From: Azospirillum thermophilum
GTDB taxonomy: Bacteria; Pseudomonadota; Alphaproteobacteria; Azospirillales; Azospirillaceae
Assembly (NCBI RefSeq): GCF_003130795.1
Contig: NZ_CP029353.1
Span: 883,501 to 947,500, forward strand
Direction: 5' to 3'
Length of the DNA stretch: 64,000 nt
The position numbers were made by a program, and so were the translations under genes. Positions 32,539-45,037 of the stretch are shown here, piece after piece. The notes under the pieces are model-generated. The model searched no databases. It was not told the DNA's origin and worked only from the letters and a program-made list of their open reading frames with translations. Within the stretch, counting starts at the first letter, position 1; every line of letters starts with the position of its first letter.

Positions 32539-34620
32539 ATGCCTCGTTCGCATCCTCTCGACCGTTACCGCAACATCGGCATCATGGCCCACATCGATGC
32601 CGGCAAGACGACGACGACCGAGCGGATTCTGTTCTATACCGGAAAGTCCTATCGCCTCGGCGAGGTCGATAACGGCACCGCCGTGATGGACTGGATGGAA
32701 CAGGAACAGGAACGCGGCATCACGATCACCTCGGCGGCCACGACCTGTTTCTGGCGCGATCACCGCATCAACATCATCGACACGCCCGGCCACGTCGATT
32801 TCACCATCGAGGTCGAGCGGTCGCTGCGGGTGCTGGATGGCGCCGTTGCCGTGTTCGACGCCGTCTCCGGCGTCGAGCCGCAGACCGAGACGGTGTGGCG
32901 GCAGGCCGACAAGTACGGCGTGCCCCGCGTCTGTTTCGTCAACAAGCTGGACCGTGTCGGCGCCGACCATCCGCGCACCGTCGCGATGATCCGCGAGCGG
33001 CTGGGCGTGACGCCGGCCGTGCTGACGCTCCCCATCGGCTCGGAGTCCTCCTTCGTCGGCCTGGTCGATCTGGTGACCATGCAGGCGACCATCTGGAAGG
33101 AAGAGACCCTCGGCGCCGAGTTCTACCACACCGACATTCCCGAGGACCTGCGCGAGGCTGCCGCCGATGCGCGCCAGCAGCTCCTCGACACCGTGCTCGA
33201 TTTCGACGAGGCGGCGCTCTCGGCCTATCTCGAGACCGGGGCCGAGCCGTCGCCCGACGTGCTGCGCCGCTGCATCCGCGCCGGCACGCTGCGCGCCGCC
33301 ATCGTCCCGGTGCTGTGCGGCTCCGCCTTCCGAAACAAGGGCATCCAGCCGCTGCTCGACGCCGTCGTCGACTATCTGCCGGCGCCGGTCGATGTCGGGC
33401 CGGTGAAGGGCCATCGCGTCGACTCGTCCGAGGGCGACGAGCGCGATCCGTCCGACGCCGCGCCCTTCTCGGGCCTCGCCTTCAAGGTGATGAACGACCC
33501 GGTGGTCGGGCCGCTCACCTTCTTCCGCATCTATTCGGGCACGCTGCAGTCCGGCGCCACCGTCCTCAACCCGCTGAAGGGCGAGCGCGAGCGCATCGGC
33601 CGCATGCTTCTGATGCACGCCAACAGCCGCGAAGACATCGAGACCGCCTTCACCGGCGACATCGTGGCGTTCACCGCGCTGAAGAGCACGGCGACCGGCG
33701 ACACCCTGTGCGATCCCGCCAGGCCGATCGTGCTGGAGCGGATGGAGTTCCCGCTGCCGGTCATCGAGGTGGCGGTCGAGCCGAAGTCCGACGCCGACCG
33801 CGAGAAGATGAGTCAGGCGCTCTTCCGCCTCGCCCAGGAGGACCCGTCCTTCGGCGTCTCCACCGATCCGGAGAGCGGCCAGACGGTGATCCGCGGCATG
33901 GGGGAGCTCCATCTGGAGATCATCGTCGACCGCATGCGGCGCGAGTTCAAGGTCGACGCCACCGTCGGCCTGCCCAAGGTCGCCTACCGCGAGACCATCA
34001 CCCGCAAGGCCGAGCTGGACCACACCCACAAGAAGGTCATCGGGCCGACCGGCCAGTTCGCCCGGCTGAAGCTGCTGTTCGAGCCGCAGGCGCCGGGCAG
34101 CGGTTTCCAGGTCGACGCGCGGCTTCCCGCCGCCTCGCCGGTGCCCCGCGAGTTCGTCTCGGCCGTCCGGCAGGGACTGGAGATCGCCAAGGAGGCCGGC
34201 ACGGTCGCCGGCTTCCCGACCATCGACTGCCGCGTCTCGCTGACCGACGCGACGGCCCACGACGTCGACTCCTCGGCGCTCGCCTTCGAGATCGCCGCCC
34301 GCGCGGCCTTCCGCGAGGGCATGGCGCTCGCCGGCCCGGTGTTGCTGGAGCCGGTGATGCGGATCGAGGTGGTGACGCCGGAAGATTATACCGGCGACAT
34401 CATCAGTGACCTGAACAGCCGTCGTGGTACGATCACCGGCATGGATCGCCGCGGAAACGCCGGGGTGATCACGGGAATGGTGCCATTGGCAACCATGTTC
34501 GGTTATGTGAACAGCCTGCGTTCCATGAGCCAGGGACGCGCGCAGTACAGCATGCAGTTCGACCACTACGAGCCGGTGCCGCAGGCCATTGCGGAAGACA
34601 TCCGCGCGAAAGTGGCCTGA
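32539..34620 (+). CDS. fusA: Translation elongation factor G
   Basis: The 693-residue GTPase drives ribosomal translocation. The P-loop [13 protein letters not shown]3 DTPGHVDF and G4 NKLD motifs, [13 protein letters not shown] of domain IV and the domain V segment [18 protein letters not shown] are present. Several positions differ from the usual alphaproteobacterial sequence, for example [11 protein letters not shown] (usually VHDGAATMDWM) and [21 protein letters not shown] in domain IV. It is in its normal place 27 bases after rpsG. Confidence 0.97.
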   Translation: MPRSHPLDRYRNIGIMAHIDAGKTTTTERILFYTGKSYRLGEVDNGTAVMDWMEQEQERGITITSAATTCFWRDHRINIIDTPGHVDFTIEVERSLRVLDGAVAVFDAVSGVEPQTETVWRQADKYGVPRVCFVNKLDRVGADHPRTVAMIRERLGVTPAVLTLPIGSESSFVGLVDLVTMQATIWKEETLGAEFYHTDIPEDLREAAADARQQLLDTVLDFDEAALSAYLETGAEPSPDVLRRCIRAGTLRAAIVPVLCGSAFRNKGIQPLLDAVVDYLPAPVDVGPVKGHRVDSSEGDERDPSDAAPFSGLAFKVMNDPVVGPLTFFRIYSGTLQSGATVLNPLKGERERIGRMLLMHANSREDIETAFTGDIVAFTALKSTATGDTLCDPARPIVLERMEFPLPVIEVAVEPKSDADREKMSQALFRLAQEDPSFGVSTDPESGQTVIRGMGELHLEIIVDRMRREFKVDATVGLPKVAYRETITRKAELDHTHKKVIGPTGQFARLKLLFEPQAPGSGFQVDARLPAASPVPREFVSAVRQGLEIAKEAGTVAGFPTIDCRVSLTDATAHDVDSSALAFEIAARAAFREGMALAGPVLLEPVMRIEVVTPEDYTGDIISDLNSRRGTITGMDRRGNAGVITGMVPLATMFGYVNSLRSMSQGRAQYSMQFDHYEPVPQAIAEDIRAKVA

Positions 34621-34659
34621 TAAACCGCTGGAACGCTTGATAAACGGAGAGAGCAAACC

Positions 34660-35850
<1,191 letters not shown>

Positions 35851-35874
35851 CGATCCTTCGGGATCACGGGACGC

Positions 35875-35903
35875 GGGGCCGGTTCGCCGGCCCCGTTTCC
35901 GTT
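35875..35903 (+). terminator. Terminator of the str operon
   Basis: GGGGCCGG and CCGGCCCC form an 8-bp stem with a TTCG tetraloop, followed by GTTTCCGTTT. It lies 24 bases after the tuf stop. Confidence 0.8.
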
Positions 35904-35973
35904 TCCGGACCCGGCCGGTTTCCGCCGCTGCGGCCGGCCCGCGACTCCTCCTGTCCAAGGGGGAAAATGTGGG

Positions 35974-36002
35974 TTGACACCGAAGCGGGGAGGGCATACA
36001 AG
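35974..36002 (+). promoter_or_regulatory. Promoter of the S10-spc operon
   Basis: TTGACA (35974-35979), a 17-bp spacer and TACAAG (35997-36002) precede a leader of about 295 bases to rpsJ. The 453 bases between tuf and rpsJ hold the str terminator, this promoter and that leader. On the other strand a 38-codon ORF (36046-36162) cannot be confirmed. Confidence 0.75.
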
Positions 36003-36303
36003 TTGCGCCCTCAGGATCAAGGGTTGGTGGTAGGCAGGTCTCGGCCTAGACGCAGCCCGCTACGAACGGCAGGACACCTTCTTCCACGGATGTGATCCGC
36101 CGCTTGAACATCCCCAGGTCGCGGTACGCGCGGGGGGTGCTCTTTTCGTATCGGCTCGTCATATGGTCAGCCTGGGCCAGCCGCCCGCCGCTTCGGTGGA
36201 TCGGTGCGCGGCCTCGCGCTGCGTTGTGGTTCGCGGAAAGATTGTTTTGTCGGTTTTCGATGGCGCCGTCGCCGTCGACACGAGGTGCAAGGGACGTTTG
36301 GAC

Positions 36304-36612
36304 ATGGATAGCCAGAACATCCGCATCCGCCTGAAGGCGTTCGATCATCGCGTGCTGGATCAGTCCACCAGCGAGATCGTCAACACCGCCAAGCGGACCG
36401 GTGCGCGCGTGCGGGGCCCGATCCCGCTGCCGACGCAGATCGAGAAGTTTACGGTGAACCGTTCGCCGCACATCGACAAGAAGTCGCGGGAGCAGTTCGA
36501 GATCCGCACCCACAAGCGTCTGCTCGACATCGTCGACCCGACGCCCCAGACGGTGGACGCGCTGATGAAGCTCGATCTCGCCGCCGGCGTGGATGTCGAG
36601 ATCAAGCTCTGA
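36304..36612 (+). CDS. rpsJ: 30S ribosomal protein S10
   Basis: The 102-residue protein of the 30S head is also the NusE partner of NusB in antitermination. Features are [30 protein letters not shown] and [17 protein letters not shown]. The ATG at 36304 gives the family start MDSQNIRI. First gene of the S10 operon. Confidence 0.98.
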   Translation: MDSQNIRIRLKAFDHRVLDQSTSEIVNTAKRTGARVRGPIPLPTQIEKFTVNRSPHIDKKSREQFEIRTHKRLLDIVDPTPQTVDALMKLDLAAGVDVEIKL

Positions 36613-36674
36613 TTTTCAGTTGGTAAAGGGACCTCTCCGGTAAGCGGATGTCCCTGGTCAGGAGAGAAAGAACA

Positions 36675-37385
36675 ATGCGATCCGGTTTGATCGCGCAGAA
36701 AGTCGGCATGACCCGCGTCTTCACGGACGACGGGCAGCATGTGCCGGTGACTGTGCTGAAAGTCGACGGCTGCCAGGTGGTCGCGGTTCGGACGGAAGAG
36801 AATGACGGCTACACCGCCGTCCAGCTCGGCGCCGGCACCGTGAAGGTCAAGAACGTCACGAAGCCGATGCGCGGGCATTTTGCCAAGGCGCGTGTCGAGC
36901 CGAAGCGCAAGATGGCCGAGTTCCGCGTCAGCGCCGACGCGCTGATCGAGGTCGGCGCCGAGCTGTCGGCCGCCCACTTCGTGCCGGGCCAGTTCGTCGA
37001 TGTCACCGGTACCTCCATCGGTAAGGGCTATGCCGGTCCGATGAAGCGCTGGAACTTCGGCGGTCTGCGCGCCACGCACGGCGTGTCGGTGTCGCACCGC
37101 TCGCACGGCTCGACCGGTAACCGCCAGGACCCCGGCAAGGTCTTCAAGAACAAGAAGATGGCCGGCCATCTCGGCGACGAGAAGGTGACCGTCCTGAACC
37201 TGCAGGTCGTGTCGGTTGACGAAGACCGCGGTCTGATCCTGCTCAAGGGTGCCGTCCCCGGCGCCGAGGGCAGCTGGCTGCGCATCCGCGACGCGGTGAA
37301 GAAGAAGGCTCCGGAAGGCCTGCCCTTCCCGGCGGCCATCAAGTCGGCTCCGGCGGCGGAAGCCCCGGCCGAGTCGCAGGAGTGA
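36675..37385 (+). CDS. rplC: 50S ribosomal protein L3
   Basis: The 236-residue early assembly protein reaches the peptidyl-transferase centre. It has the loop [28 protein letters not shown], with the Gln that PrmB methylates. It is longer than E. coli L3 (209) because of an Ala/Pro/Glu-rich C-terminal tail ([14 protein letters not shown]), common in alphaproteobacteria. AGGAGAG precedes the ATG at 36675. Confidence 0.97.
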   Translation: MRSGLIAQKVGMTRVFTDDGQHVPVTVLKVDGCQVVAVRTEENDGYTAVQLGAGTVKVKNVTKPMRGHFAKARVEPKRKMAEFRVSADALIEVGAELSAAHFVPGQFVDVTGTSIGKGYAGPMKRWNFGGLRATHGVSVSHRSHGSTGNRQDPGKVFKNKKMAGHLGDEKVTVLNLQVVSVDEDRGLILLKGAVPGAEGSWLRIRDAVKKKAPEGLPFPAAIKSAPAAEAPAESQE

Positions 37386-37390
37386 GCGCC

Positions 37391-38011
37391 ATGAAGGCCA
37401 CGATCAAGAACCTCAACAACGAGACGGTTGGCGAGATCGAGCTGTCGGATGACGTGTTCGGCCTGCCCGCCCGTACCGATCTCCTGGCCCGCATGGTGAA
37501 CTGGCAGCTGGCCAAGCGCCGCTCCGGTAACCACAAGACCAAGGGCATCAGCGAAATCCAGGGTACGACCAAGAAGCCGTACCGTCAGAAGGGCACCGGT
37601 CGCGCCCGCCAGGGTTCGACCCGCTCGCCGCAGTTCCGCGGCGGCGCGACCATCTTCGGCCCGGTCGTCCGCTCCCACGAGCACGACCTGACCAAGAAGG
37701 TCCGCAAGCTGGCCCTGAAGACCGCCCTGTCGGCCAAGGCCGCCGAGGGCAAGCTGGTGGTGCTCGAGGCCGCCAAGGCCGAGACCCACAAGACCAAGGA
37801 GCTGGCGGCCCGTCTGGCCGGCCTGGGTCTGACGTCGGCGCTGATCATCGATGGCGCCAACCTGGACGTGAACTTCGCTCGTGCCGCCGGCAACATCCCG
37901 TTGATCGACGTGCTGCCGGAGCAGGGCGCCAACGTCTATGACATTCTCCGCCGCGACACGCTGGTCCTGACCCGCAACGCGGTCGAGCAACTGGAGGCTC
38001 GCCTGAAATGA
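37391..38011 (+). CDS. rplD: 50S ribosomal protein L4
   Basis: The 206-residue protein lines the peptide exit tunnel; in E. coli it also represses the S10 operon. The tunnel loop [20 protein letters not shown] is intact, including the Lys-Gly-Thr-Gly-Arg-Ala-Arg macrolide-resistance region. The ATG at 37391 ([11 protein letters not shown]) is preferred to a GTG nine bases earlier. It overlaps rplW by four bases. Confidence 0.97.
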   Translation: MKATIKNLNNETVGEIELSDDVFGLPARTDLLARMVNWQLAKRRSGNHKTKGISEIQGTTKKPYRQKGTGRARQGSTRSPQFRGGATIFGPVVRSHEHDLTKKVRKLALKTALSAKAAEGKLVVLEAAKAETHKTKELAARLAGLGLTSALIIDGANLDVNFARAAGNIPLIDVLPEQGANVYDILRRDTLVLTRNAVEQLEARLK

Positions 38012-38325
38012 GCAAGCAGTCGAAACCTGCGGTGAGCCGGGAGCGGATGTACGACCTGATTCTGGCTCCTGTCATCACCGAGAAGTCGACGATGGCCTCG
38101 GAGCATAACCAGGTCACCTTCCGCGTTCCGCTGACGGCCTCCAAGCCGGAGATCAAGGCGGCCGTCGAGGGCCTGTTCAATGTGAAGGTTACCGCGGTCA
38201 ACACCCTGATCACCAAGGGCAAGACCAAGCGTTTCCGCGGCACCATCGGCCGTCGCTCGGACTTCAAGAAGGCCGTCGTCACCCTCGCCGAGGGTAACAA
38301 GATCGACGTGACCACGGGCATCTGA
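38008..38325 (+). CDS. rplW: 50S ribosomal protein L23
   Basis: The 105-residue protein at the tunnel exit is the docking point for SRP and trigger factor. It shows [24 protein letters not shown] and [19 protein letters not shown]. Its ATG overlaps the rplD stop (ATGA), so the two are translationally coupled. Confidence 0.97.
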   Translation: MSKQSKPAVSRERMYDLILAPVITEKSTMASEHNQVTFRVPLTASKPEIKAAVEGLFNVKVTAVNTLITKGKTKRFRGTIGRRSDFKKAVVTLAEGNKIDVTTGI

Positions 38326-38341
38326 GCGGGAGTGTGATCCG

Positions 38342-39169
38342 ATGGCTCTGAAGCAATACCGCCCGATTACGCCGTCGCTCCGCCAGCTGGTCATCGTCGA
38401 CCGCTCGGAGCTGTGGAAGGGCAAGCCGGTCAAGACCCTCACCCAGGGCCTGACCAAGTCCGGTGGCCGCAACAACACCGGCCGCATCACCGCGCGCCGG
38501 ATGGGCGGCGGTCACAAGCGCGTCTACCGTCTGGTGGACTTCAAGCGTCGCAAGTTCGACGTTCCGGCCACCGTTGAGCGGCTGGAATACGATCCGAACC
38601 GCACGGCCTTCATCGCGCTGATCAAGTACGAGGACGGGACCCTGTCCTACATCCTCGCGCCGCAGCGCCTGAAGGTGGGCGACATGGTCGTGTCGGGCGA
38701 GCGCGTCGACGTGAAGCCCGGCAACGCCATGCCGTTGAAGAACATCCCGGTCGGCTCGGTCGTGCACAACGTCGAGCTGAAGCCGGGCAAGGGCGGCCAG
38801 ATCGCCCGCTCCGCCGGCACCTACCTGCAGCTGGTCGGCCGCGATGGCGGCTACGCCCAGCTCAAGCTGCCCTCGGGCGAGCTGCGCATGGTCCGCGGCG
38901 AGTGCATGGCCACCCTGGGTGCGGTGTCGAACCCCGACCAGATGAACATCAATCTGGGCAAGGCCGGCCGCAACCGCTGGCTGGGCAAGCGCCCGTCGGT
39001 CCGCGGCGTCGCCATGAACCCGATCGACCACCCGCACGGTGGTGGTGAGGGTCGCACCTCGGGCGGCCGTCATCCGGTCACGCCGTGGGGCAAGCCGACC
39101 AAGGGCAAGAAGACGCGTCACAACAAGAAGACGGACGGCCTGATCCTGCGCCGCCGTCATTCGAAGTAA
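38342..39169 (+). CDS. rplB: 50S ribosomal protein L2
   Basis: The 275-residue protein is needed for subunit association and peptidyl-transferase assembly. It keeps the C-terminal [20 protein letters not shown] segment with the essential His, and [20 protein letters not shown] near the N-terminus. Length and neighbours are standard. Confidence 0.98.
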   Translation: MALKQYRPITPSLRQLVIVDRSELWKGKPVKTLTQGLTKSGGRNNTGRITARRMGGGHKRVYRLVDFKRRKFDVPATVERLEYDPNRTAFIALIKYEDGTLSYILAPQRLKVGDMVVSGERVDVKPGNAMPLKNIPVGSVVHNVELKPGKGGQIARSAGTYLQLVGRDGGYAQLKLPSGELRMVRGECMATLGAVSNPDQMNINLGKAGRNRWLGKRPSVRGVAMNPIDHPHGGGEGRTSGGRHPVTPWGKPTKGKKTRHNKKTDGLILRRRHSK

Positions 39170-39181
39170 GGAGGTCGGACG

Positions 39182-39460
39182 ATGGCACGCTCCGTCTGGA
39201 AGGGCCCGTTCGTCGACGGCTATCTGCTGAAGAAGGCGGACAAGAGCCGGGCTTCGGGACGCAATGAGATCATCAAGATCTGGTCGCGTCGTTCGACCAT
39301 CCTGCCGCAGTTCGTCGGTCTGACGTTCGGCGTCTACAATGGCCACAAGTTCCTGCCGGTGCTGGTGACCGAGCACATGATCGGTCACAAGTTCGGCGAG
39401 TTCGCTCCGACGCGGACCTTCTACGGCCACGCGGCGGACAAGAAGGCGAAGAGGAAGTAA
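39182..39460 (+). CDS. rpsS: 30S ribosomal protein S19
   Basis: The 92-residue 30S-head protein begins [20 protein letters not shown] and contains [20 protein letters not shown] and [15 protein letters not shown], all hallmark segments. An AAGGAGG lies nine bases upstream of the ATG. Confidence 0.98.
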   Translation: MARSVWKGPFVDGYLLKKADKSRASGRNEIIKIWSRRSTILPQFVGLTFGVYNGHKFLPVLVTEHMIGHKFGEFAPTRTFYGHAADKKAKRK

Positions 39461-39463
39461 GCG

Positions 39464-39859
39464 ATGGGCAAGCCTTCCAACCCCAGCCGAGTCGCGGAGA
39501 ACGAGGCGCTCGCCTCCAATCCGATGATCCGCACCAGCCCGCGCAAGCTCAACCTCGTCGCGCAGCTGATCCGCAACAAGGACGCCGGCAGCGCTCTGGC
39601 CGAGCTGACCTTCTCCAAGCGCCGCATCGCCGGCGAGGTGAAGAAGGTCCTGCAGGCCGCGATCGCCAACGCGGAGAACAACCATCAGCTCGACGTCGAT
39701 CGGCTGTATGTGTCCTCCGCCACGGTCGGCCGCGCTCTGGTGATGAAGCGCTTCCACGCCCGTGCCCGCGGTCGCGGCGCCCGGGTCGAGAAGCTGTTCA
39801 GCAACCTGACGATCATCGTTCGCGAGCGCGACGCCGCCGTTGCCGAAGGGGCCGAGTAA
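39464..39859 (+). CDS. rplV: 50S ribosomal protein L22
   Basis: The 131-residue protein has its beta-hairpin in the exit tunnel ([17 protein letters not shown]). It starts three bases after rpsS. It has a short N-terminal extension ([16 protein letters not shown]) before the conserved [18 protein letters not shown], as in other Rhodospirillales. Confidence 0.97.
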   Translation: MGKPSNPSRVAENEALASNPMIRTSPRKLNLVAQLIRNKDAGSALAELTFSKRRIAGEVKKVLQAAIANAENNHQLDVDRLYVSSATVGRALVMKRFHARARGRGARVEKLFSNLTIIVRERDAAVAEGAE

Positions 39860-39860
39860 G

Positions 39861-40631
39861 ATGGGTCAGAAAGTCAATCCGATCGGGCTGCGCCTCGGCA
39901 TCAACCGCACCTGGGACAGCCGGTGGTTCGCCAAGCGCGACTACGCCAACCTGCTGCACCAGGACCTGAAGCTTCGTGGCTACCTGCAGCAGCGCCTCCA
40001 GCAGGCGGGCTGCTCGCGCGTCGTCATCGAGCGTCCGGCCAAGAAGGCCCGCGTCACCATCCACTCGGCCCGTCCGGGCGTGGTGATCGGCAAGAAGGGC
40101 GCGGACATCGAGAAGCTGCGGTCCGAGCTGTCGAAGATGACCGGCAGCGAGGTCAGCCTGAACATCGTCGAGATCCGCAAGCCGGAGATCGACGCCCGGC
40201 TGATCGCCGAGAACATCGCCAGCCAGCTCGAGCGCCGCGTCGCCTTCCGTCGCGCCATGAAGCGCGCCGTGCAGTCGGCGATGCGTCTGGGCGCCCAGGG
40301 CATCCGGATCAACTGCTCCGGTCGTCTCGGCGGCGCCGAGATCGCCCGCATGGAGTGGTACCGCGAGGGCCGCGTTCCGCTGCACACCCTGCGCGCCGAC
40401 ATCGACTACGGTGTGGGCACCGCGAAGACCACCTACGGCACCTGCGGTGTCAAGGTGTGGGTGTTCAAGGGCGAGATCATGGCTCACGACCCGATGGCGC
40501 AGGACAAGCGCATGGGTGGCGAGCCGGTGTCGACCGATGGCGAGCCGCGCCGCGAGCGGCGCGAGCGCGGTGACCGCGAGGATCGGGGCGGCCGCGGCCG
40601 TGACCGGTCCGAGCGCACCGAGCGCGAGTAA
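39861..40631 (+). CDS. rpsC: 30S ribosomal protein S3
   Basis: The 256-residue protein at the mRNA entry site helps unwind mRNA. A KH domain ([15 protein letters not shown], about 75-89) and the C-terminal [21 protein letters not shown] segment are present. The last about 35 residues are an Arg/Glu/Asp tail ([19 protein letters not shown]), longer and more charged than in E. coli. The ATG at 39861 overlaps the region just after the rplV stop. Confidence 0.97.
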   Translation: MGQKVNPIGLRLGINRTWDSRWFAKRDYANLLHQDLKLRGYLQQRLQQAGCSRVVIERPAKKARVTIHSARPGVVIGKKGADIEKLRSELSKMTGSEVSLNIVEIRKPEIDARLIAENIASQLERRVAFRRAMKRAVQSAMRLGAQGIRINCSGRLGGAEIARMEWYREGRVPLHTLRADIDYGVGTAKTTYGTCGVKVWVFKGEIMAHDPMAQDKRMGGEPVSTDGEPRRERRERGDREDRGGRGRDRSERTERE

Positions 40632-40643
40632 AGGGGCTGAGCG

Positions 40644-41075
40644 ATGCTTTCTCCGAAGCGTACGAAATACCGCAAGGCCCATAAGGGCCGCATCCACGGC
40701 AACGCCAAGGGCGGCACCGAGCTGAACTTCGGGTCCTTCGGCCTGAAGGCCCTGGAGCCGGAGCGCATCACCGCGCGTCAGATCGAGGCGGCCCGCCGCG
40801 CGATCACCCGCACGATGAAGCGTCAGGGTCGCGTCTGGATCCGGGTGTTCCCGGACCTGCCGGTGACCACGAAGCCCGCCGAAGTCCGCATGGGTTCCGG
40901 TAAGGGTTCTCCGGAATACTGGGCGGCCCGCGTCAAGCCCGGCCGCATCCTGTTCGAGCTCGACGGCGTTCCGGCCGACGTGGCGAAGCTGGCCTTCGCC
41001 CTGGCGGCGGCCAAGCTGCCGATCAAGACCAAGGTCGTGAGCCGCCTCGGCGGCGTTGAAGAGGTGGCGGCATGA
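40644..41075 (+). CDS. rplP: 50S ribosomal protein L16
   Basis: The 143-residue protein near the A site begins [16 protein letters not shown] and has [20 protein letters not shown] and [19 protein letters not shown]; the Arg in the latter segment is hydroxylated in E. coli. The stop overlaps the rpmC start by four bases. Confidence 0.98.
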   Translation: MLSPKRTKYRKAHKGRIHGNAKGGTELNFGSFGLKALEPERITARQIEAARRAITRTMKRQGRVWIRVFPDLPVTTKPAEVRMGSGKGSPEYWAARVKPGRILFELDGVPADVAKLAFALAAAKLPIKTKVVSRLGGVEEVAA

Positions 41076-41278
41076 AGGCCGTGGACATTCGGACCAAGAG
41101 CACGGACGAGCTGAACGATCAGCTCCTCCAGCTCAAGAAGGAGCAGTTCAACCTGCGCTTCCAGCGGGCCTCCGGCCAGCTGGAGAACACCGCGCGGGTT
41201 GGTGTGGTGCGTCGCGACATCGCCCGCATCAAGACCATTCTCGGCGAGCGCGCCCGCGCTCCCGAGGCCGGCAAGTAA
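41072..41278 (+). CDS. rpmC: 50S ribosomal protein L29
   Basis: The 68-residue two-helix protein at the tunnel exit starts [18 protein letters not shown] and contains [18 protein letters not shown] and [12 protein letters not shown]. It is coupled to rplP through an ATGA overlap. Confidence 0.97.
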   Translation: MKAVDIRTKSTDELNDQLLQLKKEQFNLRFQRASGQLENTARVGVVRRDIARIKTILGERARAPEAGK

Positions 41279-41291
41279 GGGGGGTTGACCA

Positions 41292-41546
41292 ATGCCTCGC
41301 CGCGTTCTGCAGGGCACGGTGGTCAGTGACAAGGAAGACAAGACGATTACCGTCCTTGTCGAGCGCCGCGTCATGCACCCCGTGTACAAGAAGTTCATTC
41401 GTCAGTCGAAGAAGTACGCCGCCCACGACGAGGGCAACCAGTTCAAGGTCGGCGATACGGTTTCGATCATCGAGTGCCGTCCGATCTCCAAGCGCAAGCG
41501 CTGGATGGTCGTGACGGAATCCGCCGCCACCGGCGGCGCCGCGTGA
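41292..41546 (+). CDS. rpsQ: 30S ribosomal protein S17
   Basis: The 84-residue OB-fold primary 16S rRNA binder begins [21 protein letters not shown] and has the family segment [19 protein letters not shown] and [18 protein letters not shown]. Standard length and order. Confidence 0.97.
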   Translation: MPRRVLQGTVVSDKEDKTITVLVERRVMHPVYKKFIRQSKKYAAHDEGNQFKVGDTVSIIECRPISKRKRWMVVTESAATGGAA

Positions 41547-41566
41547 TTACCGAAAGGTCGTAAACC

Positions 41567-41935
41567 ATGATCCAGATGCAAACCAACCTGGAAGTCGCCG
41601 ATAACAGCGGGGCGCGCCGGGTGCAGTGCATCAAGGTGCTTGGCGGGTCCAAGCGGAAGGTTGCCACCGTGGGCGACATCATCGTCGTCTCGGTCAAGGA
41701 GGCCATTCCGAAGGGCCGCGTCAAGAAGGGCGACGTGCATCGCGCCGTCATCGTCCGCACCGCGAAGGAACTGCGACGGGAGGACGGGTCGGCGATCCGC
41801 TTCGACCGCAATGCCGCCGTGCTGATCAACAAGCAGGGCGAGCCGATCGGCACCCGTATCTTCGGGCCGGTCACCCGTGAGCTTCGTGCGAAGAAGTTCA
41901 TGAAGATCATCTCGCTGGCGCCGGAGGTGCTGTAA
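41567..41935 (+). CDS. rplN: 50S ribosomal protein L14
   Basis: The 122-residue inter-subunit bridge protein begins [28 protein letters not shown], the family signature, and ends [14 protein letters not shown]. Its TAA overlaps the rplX ATG by one base. Confidence 0.98.
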   Translation: MIQMQTNLEVADNSGARRVQCIKVLGGSKRKVATVGDIIVVSVKEAIPKGRVKKGDVHRAVIVRTAKELRREDGSAIRFDRNAAVLINKQGEPIGTRIFGPVTRELRAKKFMKIISLAPEVL

Positions 41936-42252
41936 TGGCCGCCAAGATCAAGACCAAGGACAAGGTCGTCGTCCTGGCCGGCAAGGACAAGGGCAAGACC
42001 GGCGAGGTGCTGAAGGTCCTCCCCAAGGAGGAGCGCGTCGTCGTCCAGGGCGTGAACGTGGTGAAGAAGCACCAGCGTCCCAGCGCCCGCTCGCAGGGCG
42101 GCATCGTCGAGTTCGAGGCGCCGATTCACGTCTCGAACGTTGCCCATGTCGATCCCAAGGACGGCAAGCCGACCCGCGTCGGTTTCAAGGTCCTTGAGGA
42201 TGGCCGCAAGGTGCGTGTCGCCAAGCGGTCCGGCGAAGTCATCGACGTGTGA
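41935..42252 (+). CDS. rplX: 50S ribosomal protein L24
   Basis: The 105-residue assembly initiator of the 50S subunit has a KOW motif ([23 protein letters not shown]) and [12 protein letters not shown]. It starts on the A of the rplN stop codon, so translation is coupled. Confidence 0.97.
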   Translation: MAAKIKTKDKVVVLAGKDKGKTGEVLKVLPKEERVVVQGVNVVKKHQRPSARSQGGIVEFEAPIHVSNVAHVDPKDGKPTRVGFKVLEDGRKVRVAKRSGEVIDV

Positions 42253-42262
42253 GGACCGGACC

Positions 42263-42805
42263 ATGGCTGCACGTTTGAAGGAAGTCTACGAGAGCAAGAT
42301 CCGCGCGGCTCTCAAGAGCGAGTTCGGCTACAAGAACGACCTCGAGGTTCCGCGTCTGGAGAAGATCGTGATCAACATGGGCGTCGGCGAGGCCGTCGGC
42401 GACTCCAAGAAGATCCAGAACGCGGTCGCCGAGCTGACCGCGATCTCCGGCCAGAAGCCGGTGGTGACCAAGTCCCGCAAGTCCATCGCGCAGTTCAAGC
42501 TGCGTGAGGGCATGGCGATCGGCTGCAAGGTCACGCTGCGCCGCGACCGGATGTACGAGTTCCTGGATCGCCTGGTGACGATCGCTCTGCCGCGCGTCCG
42601 CGACTTCCGCGGCATTCCCGGCAACAGCTTCGACGGCCGCGGCAACTATGCCATGGGCGTGAAGGAGCAGATCATTTTCCCGGAGATCGACTACGACAAG
42701 ATCGATCAGATCCGCGGCATGGACATTATTTTCGTCACCACGGCGAAGACCGACCAGGAGGCCAAGGCTCTCCTCAAGGGCTTCGACATGCCGTTCGTGA
42801 GCTGA
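42263..42805 (+). CDS. rplE: 50S ribosomal protein L5
   Basis: The 180-residue 5S rRNA-binding protein contains [38 protein letters not shown] and [33 protein letters not shown]. The ATG at 42263 gives the normal start [14 protein letters not shown]; the open frame upstream overlaps rplX and is not coding. Confidence 0.98.
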   Translation: MAARLKEVYESKIRAALKSEFGYKNDLEVPRLEKIVINMGVGEAVGDSKKIQNAVAELTAISGQKPVVTKSRKSIAQFKLREGMAIGCKVTLRRDRMYEFLDRLVTIALPRVRDFRGIPGNSFDGRGNYAMGVKEQIIFPEIDYDKIDQIRGMDIIFVTTAKTDQEAKALLKGFDMPFVS

Positions 42806-42818
42806 CGGGAGCACGATC

Positions 42819-43124
42819 ATGGCCAAGACCAGCGCTGTCGAAAAGAACAAGCGTCGTGCGAAGATGGTTCAGCAGTACGCCAACCGGCGTGCCAAGCTGA
42901 AGGCGATCGCCAACGACAAGACCCTCCCCCCGGAAGAGCAGTTCGCCGCCCGCCTGAAGCTGGCGGAACTGCCGCGCAACTCGTCGAAGGTGCGCATCCG
43001 GAACCGCTGCGAGATGACCGGCCGTCCGCGGGCGTTCTATCGCAAGTTCAAGCTGTCCCGTGTCACCCTGCGCGAACTGGCCTCCACCGGCCAGATCCCG
43101 GGCATGGTGAAGTCGAGCTGGTAA
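42819..43124 (+). CDS. rpsN: 30S ribosomal protein S14, zinc-free form
   Basis: The 101-residue long form lacks the CxxC zinc ribbon of short S14 and keeps [28 protein letters not shown]. It sits on the 30S head. Standard place between rplE and rpsH. Confidence 0.98.
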   Translation: MAKTSAVEKNKRRAKMVQQYANRRAKLKAIANDKTLPPEEQFAARLKLAELPRNSSKVRIRNRCEMTGRPRAFYRKFKLSRVTLRELASTGQIPGMVKSSW

Positions 43125-43137
43125 GGGGGGTCTGAGA

Positions 43138-43536
43138 ATGTCTTTGAGCGATCCGCTCGGCGATATGCTGACCCGCATCCGCAACGGTCAGCACGCCCGC
43201 ATGTCCGTTGTCGTGAGCCCGGCGTCCAAGCTGCGCACCAACGTCCTGGAAGTCCTGAAGCGCGAGGGGTTCATCCGCGGTTATTCCGAGGAAGAGCTGC
43301 GCCCCGGCGTGAAGAACCTGAAGATCGAGCTGAAGTATCACGAGGGGGAGCCTGTCATTAAGCAGATCTCCCGCGTGTCGAAGCCCGGCCGCCGCGTCTA
43401 CTCGAAGATCGCCGACCTGCCCCGCGTCTACAACGGCCTGGGCATGGCGATCCTGTCGACGCCGCGCGGCGTGATGTCGGATAACGAGGCCCGCGCCGCC
43501 AACGTCGGCGGCGAAGTCCTCTGCCGCGTGTTCTAA
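43138..43536 (+). CDS. rpsH: 30S ribosomal protein S8
   Basis: The 132-residue 16S rRNA central-domain binder, the spc-operon repressor in E. coli, begins [18 protein letters not shown] and ends [33 protein letters not shown] with the conserved STPRGVMS motif. Confidence 0.98.
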   Translation: MSLSDPLGDMLTRIRNGQHARMSVVVSPASKLRTNVLEVLKREGFIRGYSEEELRPGVKNLKIELKYHEGEPVIKQISRVSKPGRRVYSKIADLPRVYNGLGMAILSTPRGVMSDNEARAANVGGEVLCRVF

Positions 43537-43548
43537 GGGGGATCCGCG

Positions 43549-44082
43549 ATGTCGCGCATTGGCAAGCATCCCGTGCCGGTCCCCGCTGGCGTTGACGTCT
43601 CCGTCAACGGCCAGCAGGTGACGGCCAAGGGCAAGCTGGGCTCGCTCAGCATGACCCTGATCGACGACATCTCGGCCAAGCTGGAAGACGGCAAGGTCGT
43701 GGTGACGCCGGCGAACGACAGCAAGCGGGCCCGCACCATGTGGGCCACCTCGCGCACCCTGATCAACAACATGGTCACCGGTGTCAGCCAGGGCTTCACC
43801 ATCAACCTCGAGATCAACGGCGTCGGTTACCGCGCGGCCGTGCAGGGCAAGGAGCTGGTCATGCAGCTCGGCTTCTCGCACGACGTGAAGTACCCGATCC
43901 CCGAGGGTATCTCGATCAAGTGCGACAAGCCCACCTCCATCTCCGTGTCGGGTTTCGACAAGCAGAAGGTCGGTCAGGTCGCCGCCGAGATCCGCGGCTG
44001 GAAGAAGCCCGAGCCTTACAAGGGCAAGGGCATCAAGTACGAGACCGAGACCGTCCTCCGCAAGGAAGGTAAGAAGAAGTAA
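43549..44082 (+). CDS. rplF: 50S ribosomal protein L6
   Basis: The 177-residue protein near the factor-binding site has the repeat fold start [36 protein letters not shown] and the C-terminal [25 protein letters not shown]. Standard length. Confidence 0.98.
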   Translation: MSRIGKHPVPVPAGVDVSVNGQQVTAKGKLGSLSMTLIDDISAKLEDGKVVVTPANDSKRARTMWATSRTLINNMVTGVSQGFTINLEINGVGYRAAVQGKELVMQLGFSHDVKYPIPEGISIKCDKPTSISVSGFDKQKVGQVAAEIRGWKKPEPYKGKGIKYETETVLRKEGKKK

Positions 44083-44087
44083 CCGCC

Positions 44088-44450
44088 ATGCTGAAGCCCA
44101 AGCAACTTCACGAGCGCCGCAAACTGCGTGTGCGCGCGCAGATTGCCAAGAAGGCTGGCGGGCGTGTTCGCCTCTCTGTCTTCCGGTCCAATCTGCACAT
44201 CTATGCCCAGGTCATCGACGACGAGAGCGGCCGCACCCTTGCGTCCGCCTCGACGCTGGAGAAGGAGCTGCGCGAGCAGCTCAAGCACGGCGGCAATGTC
44301 GAGGCAGCCAAGCGGATCGGCGGTCTGATCGCCGAGCGCGCCAAGGCGGCGGGCGTCACCGAGGTGGTCTTCGACCGCGGTGGCTACATCTACCATGGCC
44401 GGGTCAAAGCCCTGGCCGACGCCGCCCGTGAGGGCGGGCTGTCGTTCTAA
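44088..44450 (+). CDS. rplR: 50S ribosomal protein L18
   Basis: The 120-residue 5S rRNA binder contains [31 protein letters not shown] and the C-terminal [24 protein letters not shown] signature. It starts five bases after rplF. Confidence 0.98.
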   Translation: MLKPKQLHERRKLRVRAQIAKKAGGRVRLSVFRSNLHIYAQVIDDESGRTLASASTLEKELREQLKHGGNVEAAKRIGGLIAERAKAAGVTEVVFDRGGYIYHGRVKALADAAREGGLSF

Positions 44451-44462
44451 GGAGGCCCGAAT

Positions 44463-45035
44463 ATGGCACGTGAACGAGGGGAGCGGGACAACCGCGACCG
44501 GCAGCCGCGCGAGCGGGAAGAGAGCGAGCTGATCGAGAAGCTCGTCGGCATCAACCGCGTCGCCAAGGTGGTGAAGGGTGGCCGTCGCTTCGGCTTCGCC
44601 GCCCTGGTCGTGGTCGGTGACGGCAAGGGTCGCGTCGGCGTCGGCTCGGGCAAGGCCCGCGAGGTGCCGGAAGCCATCCGCAAGGCCACTGATCAGGCCA
44701 AGCGCGGCATGATCCGCGTCCCGCTGCGCGAGGGCCGCACCCTGCACCACGACACCAACGGCCACTTCGGTGCCGGCAAGGTCGTGCTGCGTGCGGCTCC
44801 GGCCGGTACCGGCATCATCGCCGGCGGCCCGATGCGCGCGATCTTCGAGGCTCTCGGCGTCCAGGACGTCGTGACCAAGTCGATCGGCACGTCGAACCCG
44901 CACAACATGATCAAGGCGACCTTCGACGCCCTGTCGCAGGTCACCAGCCCCCGCTCGGTCGCCGCCCGCCGCGGCCGCCGGGTCAGCGACATCCTCGGCC
45001 GTCGCGAGACCGCCGCCGGTGCGCAGGAGGCCTGA
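44463..45035 (+). CDS. rpsE: 30S ribosomal protein S5
   Basis: The 190-residue fidelity protein at the mRNA entry tunnel shows [23 protein letters not shown] and [22 protein letters not shown] of the S5 double-stranded-RNA fold. A charged N-terminal extension ([20 protein letters not shown]) precedes it. Confidence 0.98.
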   Translation: MARERGERDNRDRQPREREESELIEKLVGINRVAKVVKGGRRFGFAALVVVGDGKGRVGVGSGKAREVPEAIRKATDQAKRGMIRVPLREGRTLHHDTNGHFGAGKVVLRAAPAGTGIIAGGPMRAIFEALGVQDVVTKSIGTSNPHNMIKATFDALSQVTSPRSVAARRGRRVSDILGRRETAAGAQEA

Positions 45036-45037
45036 TC

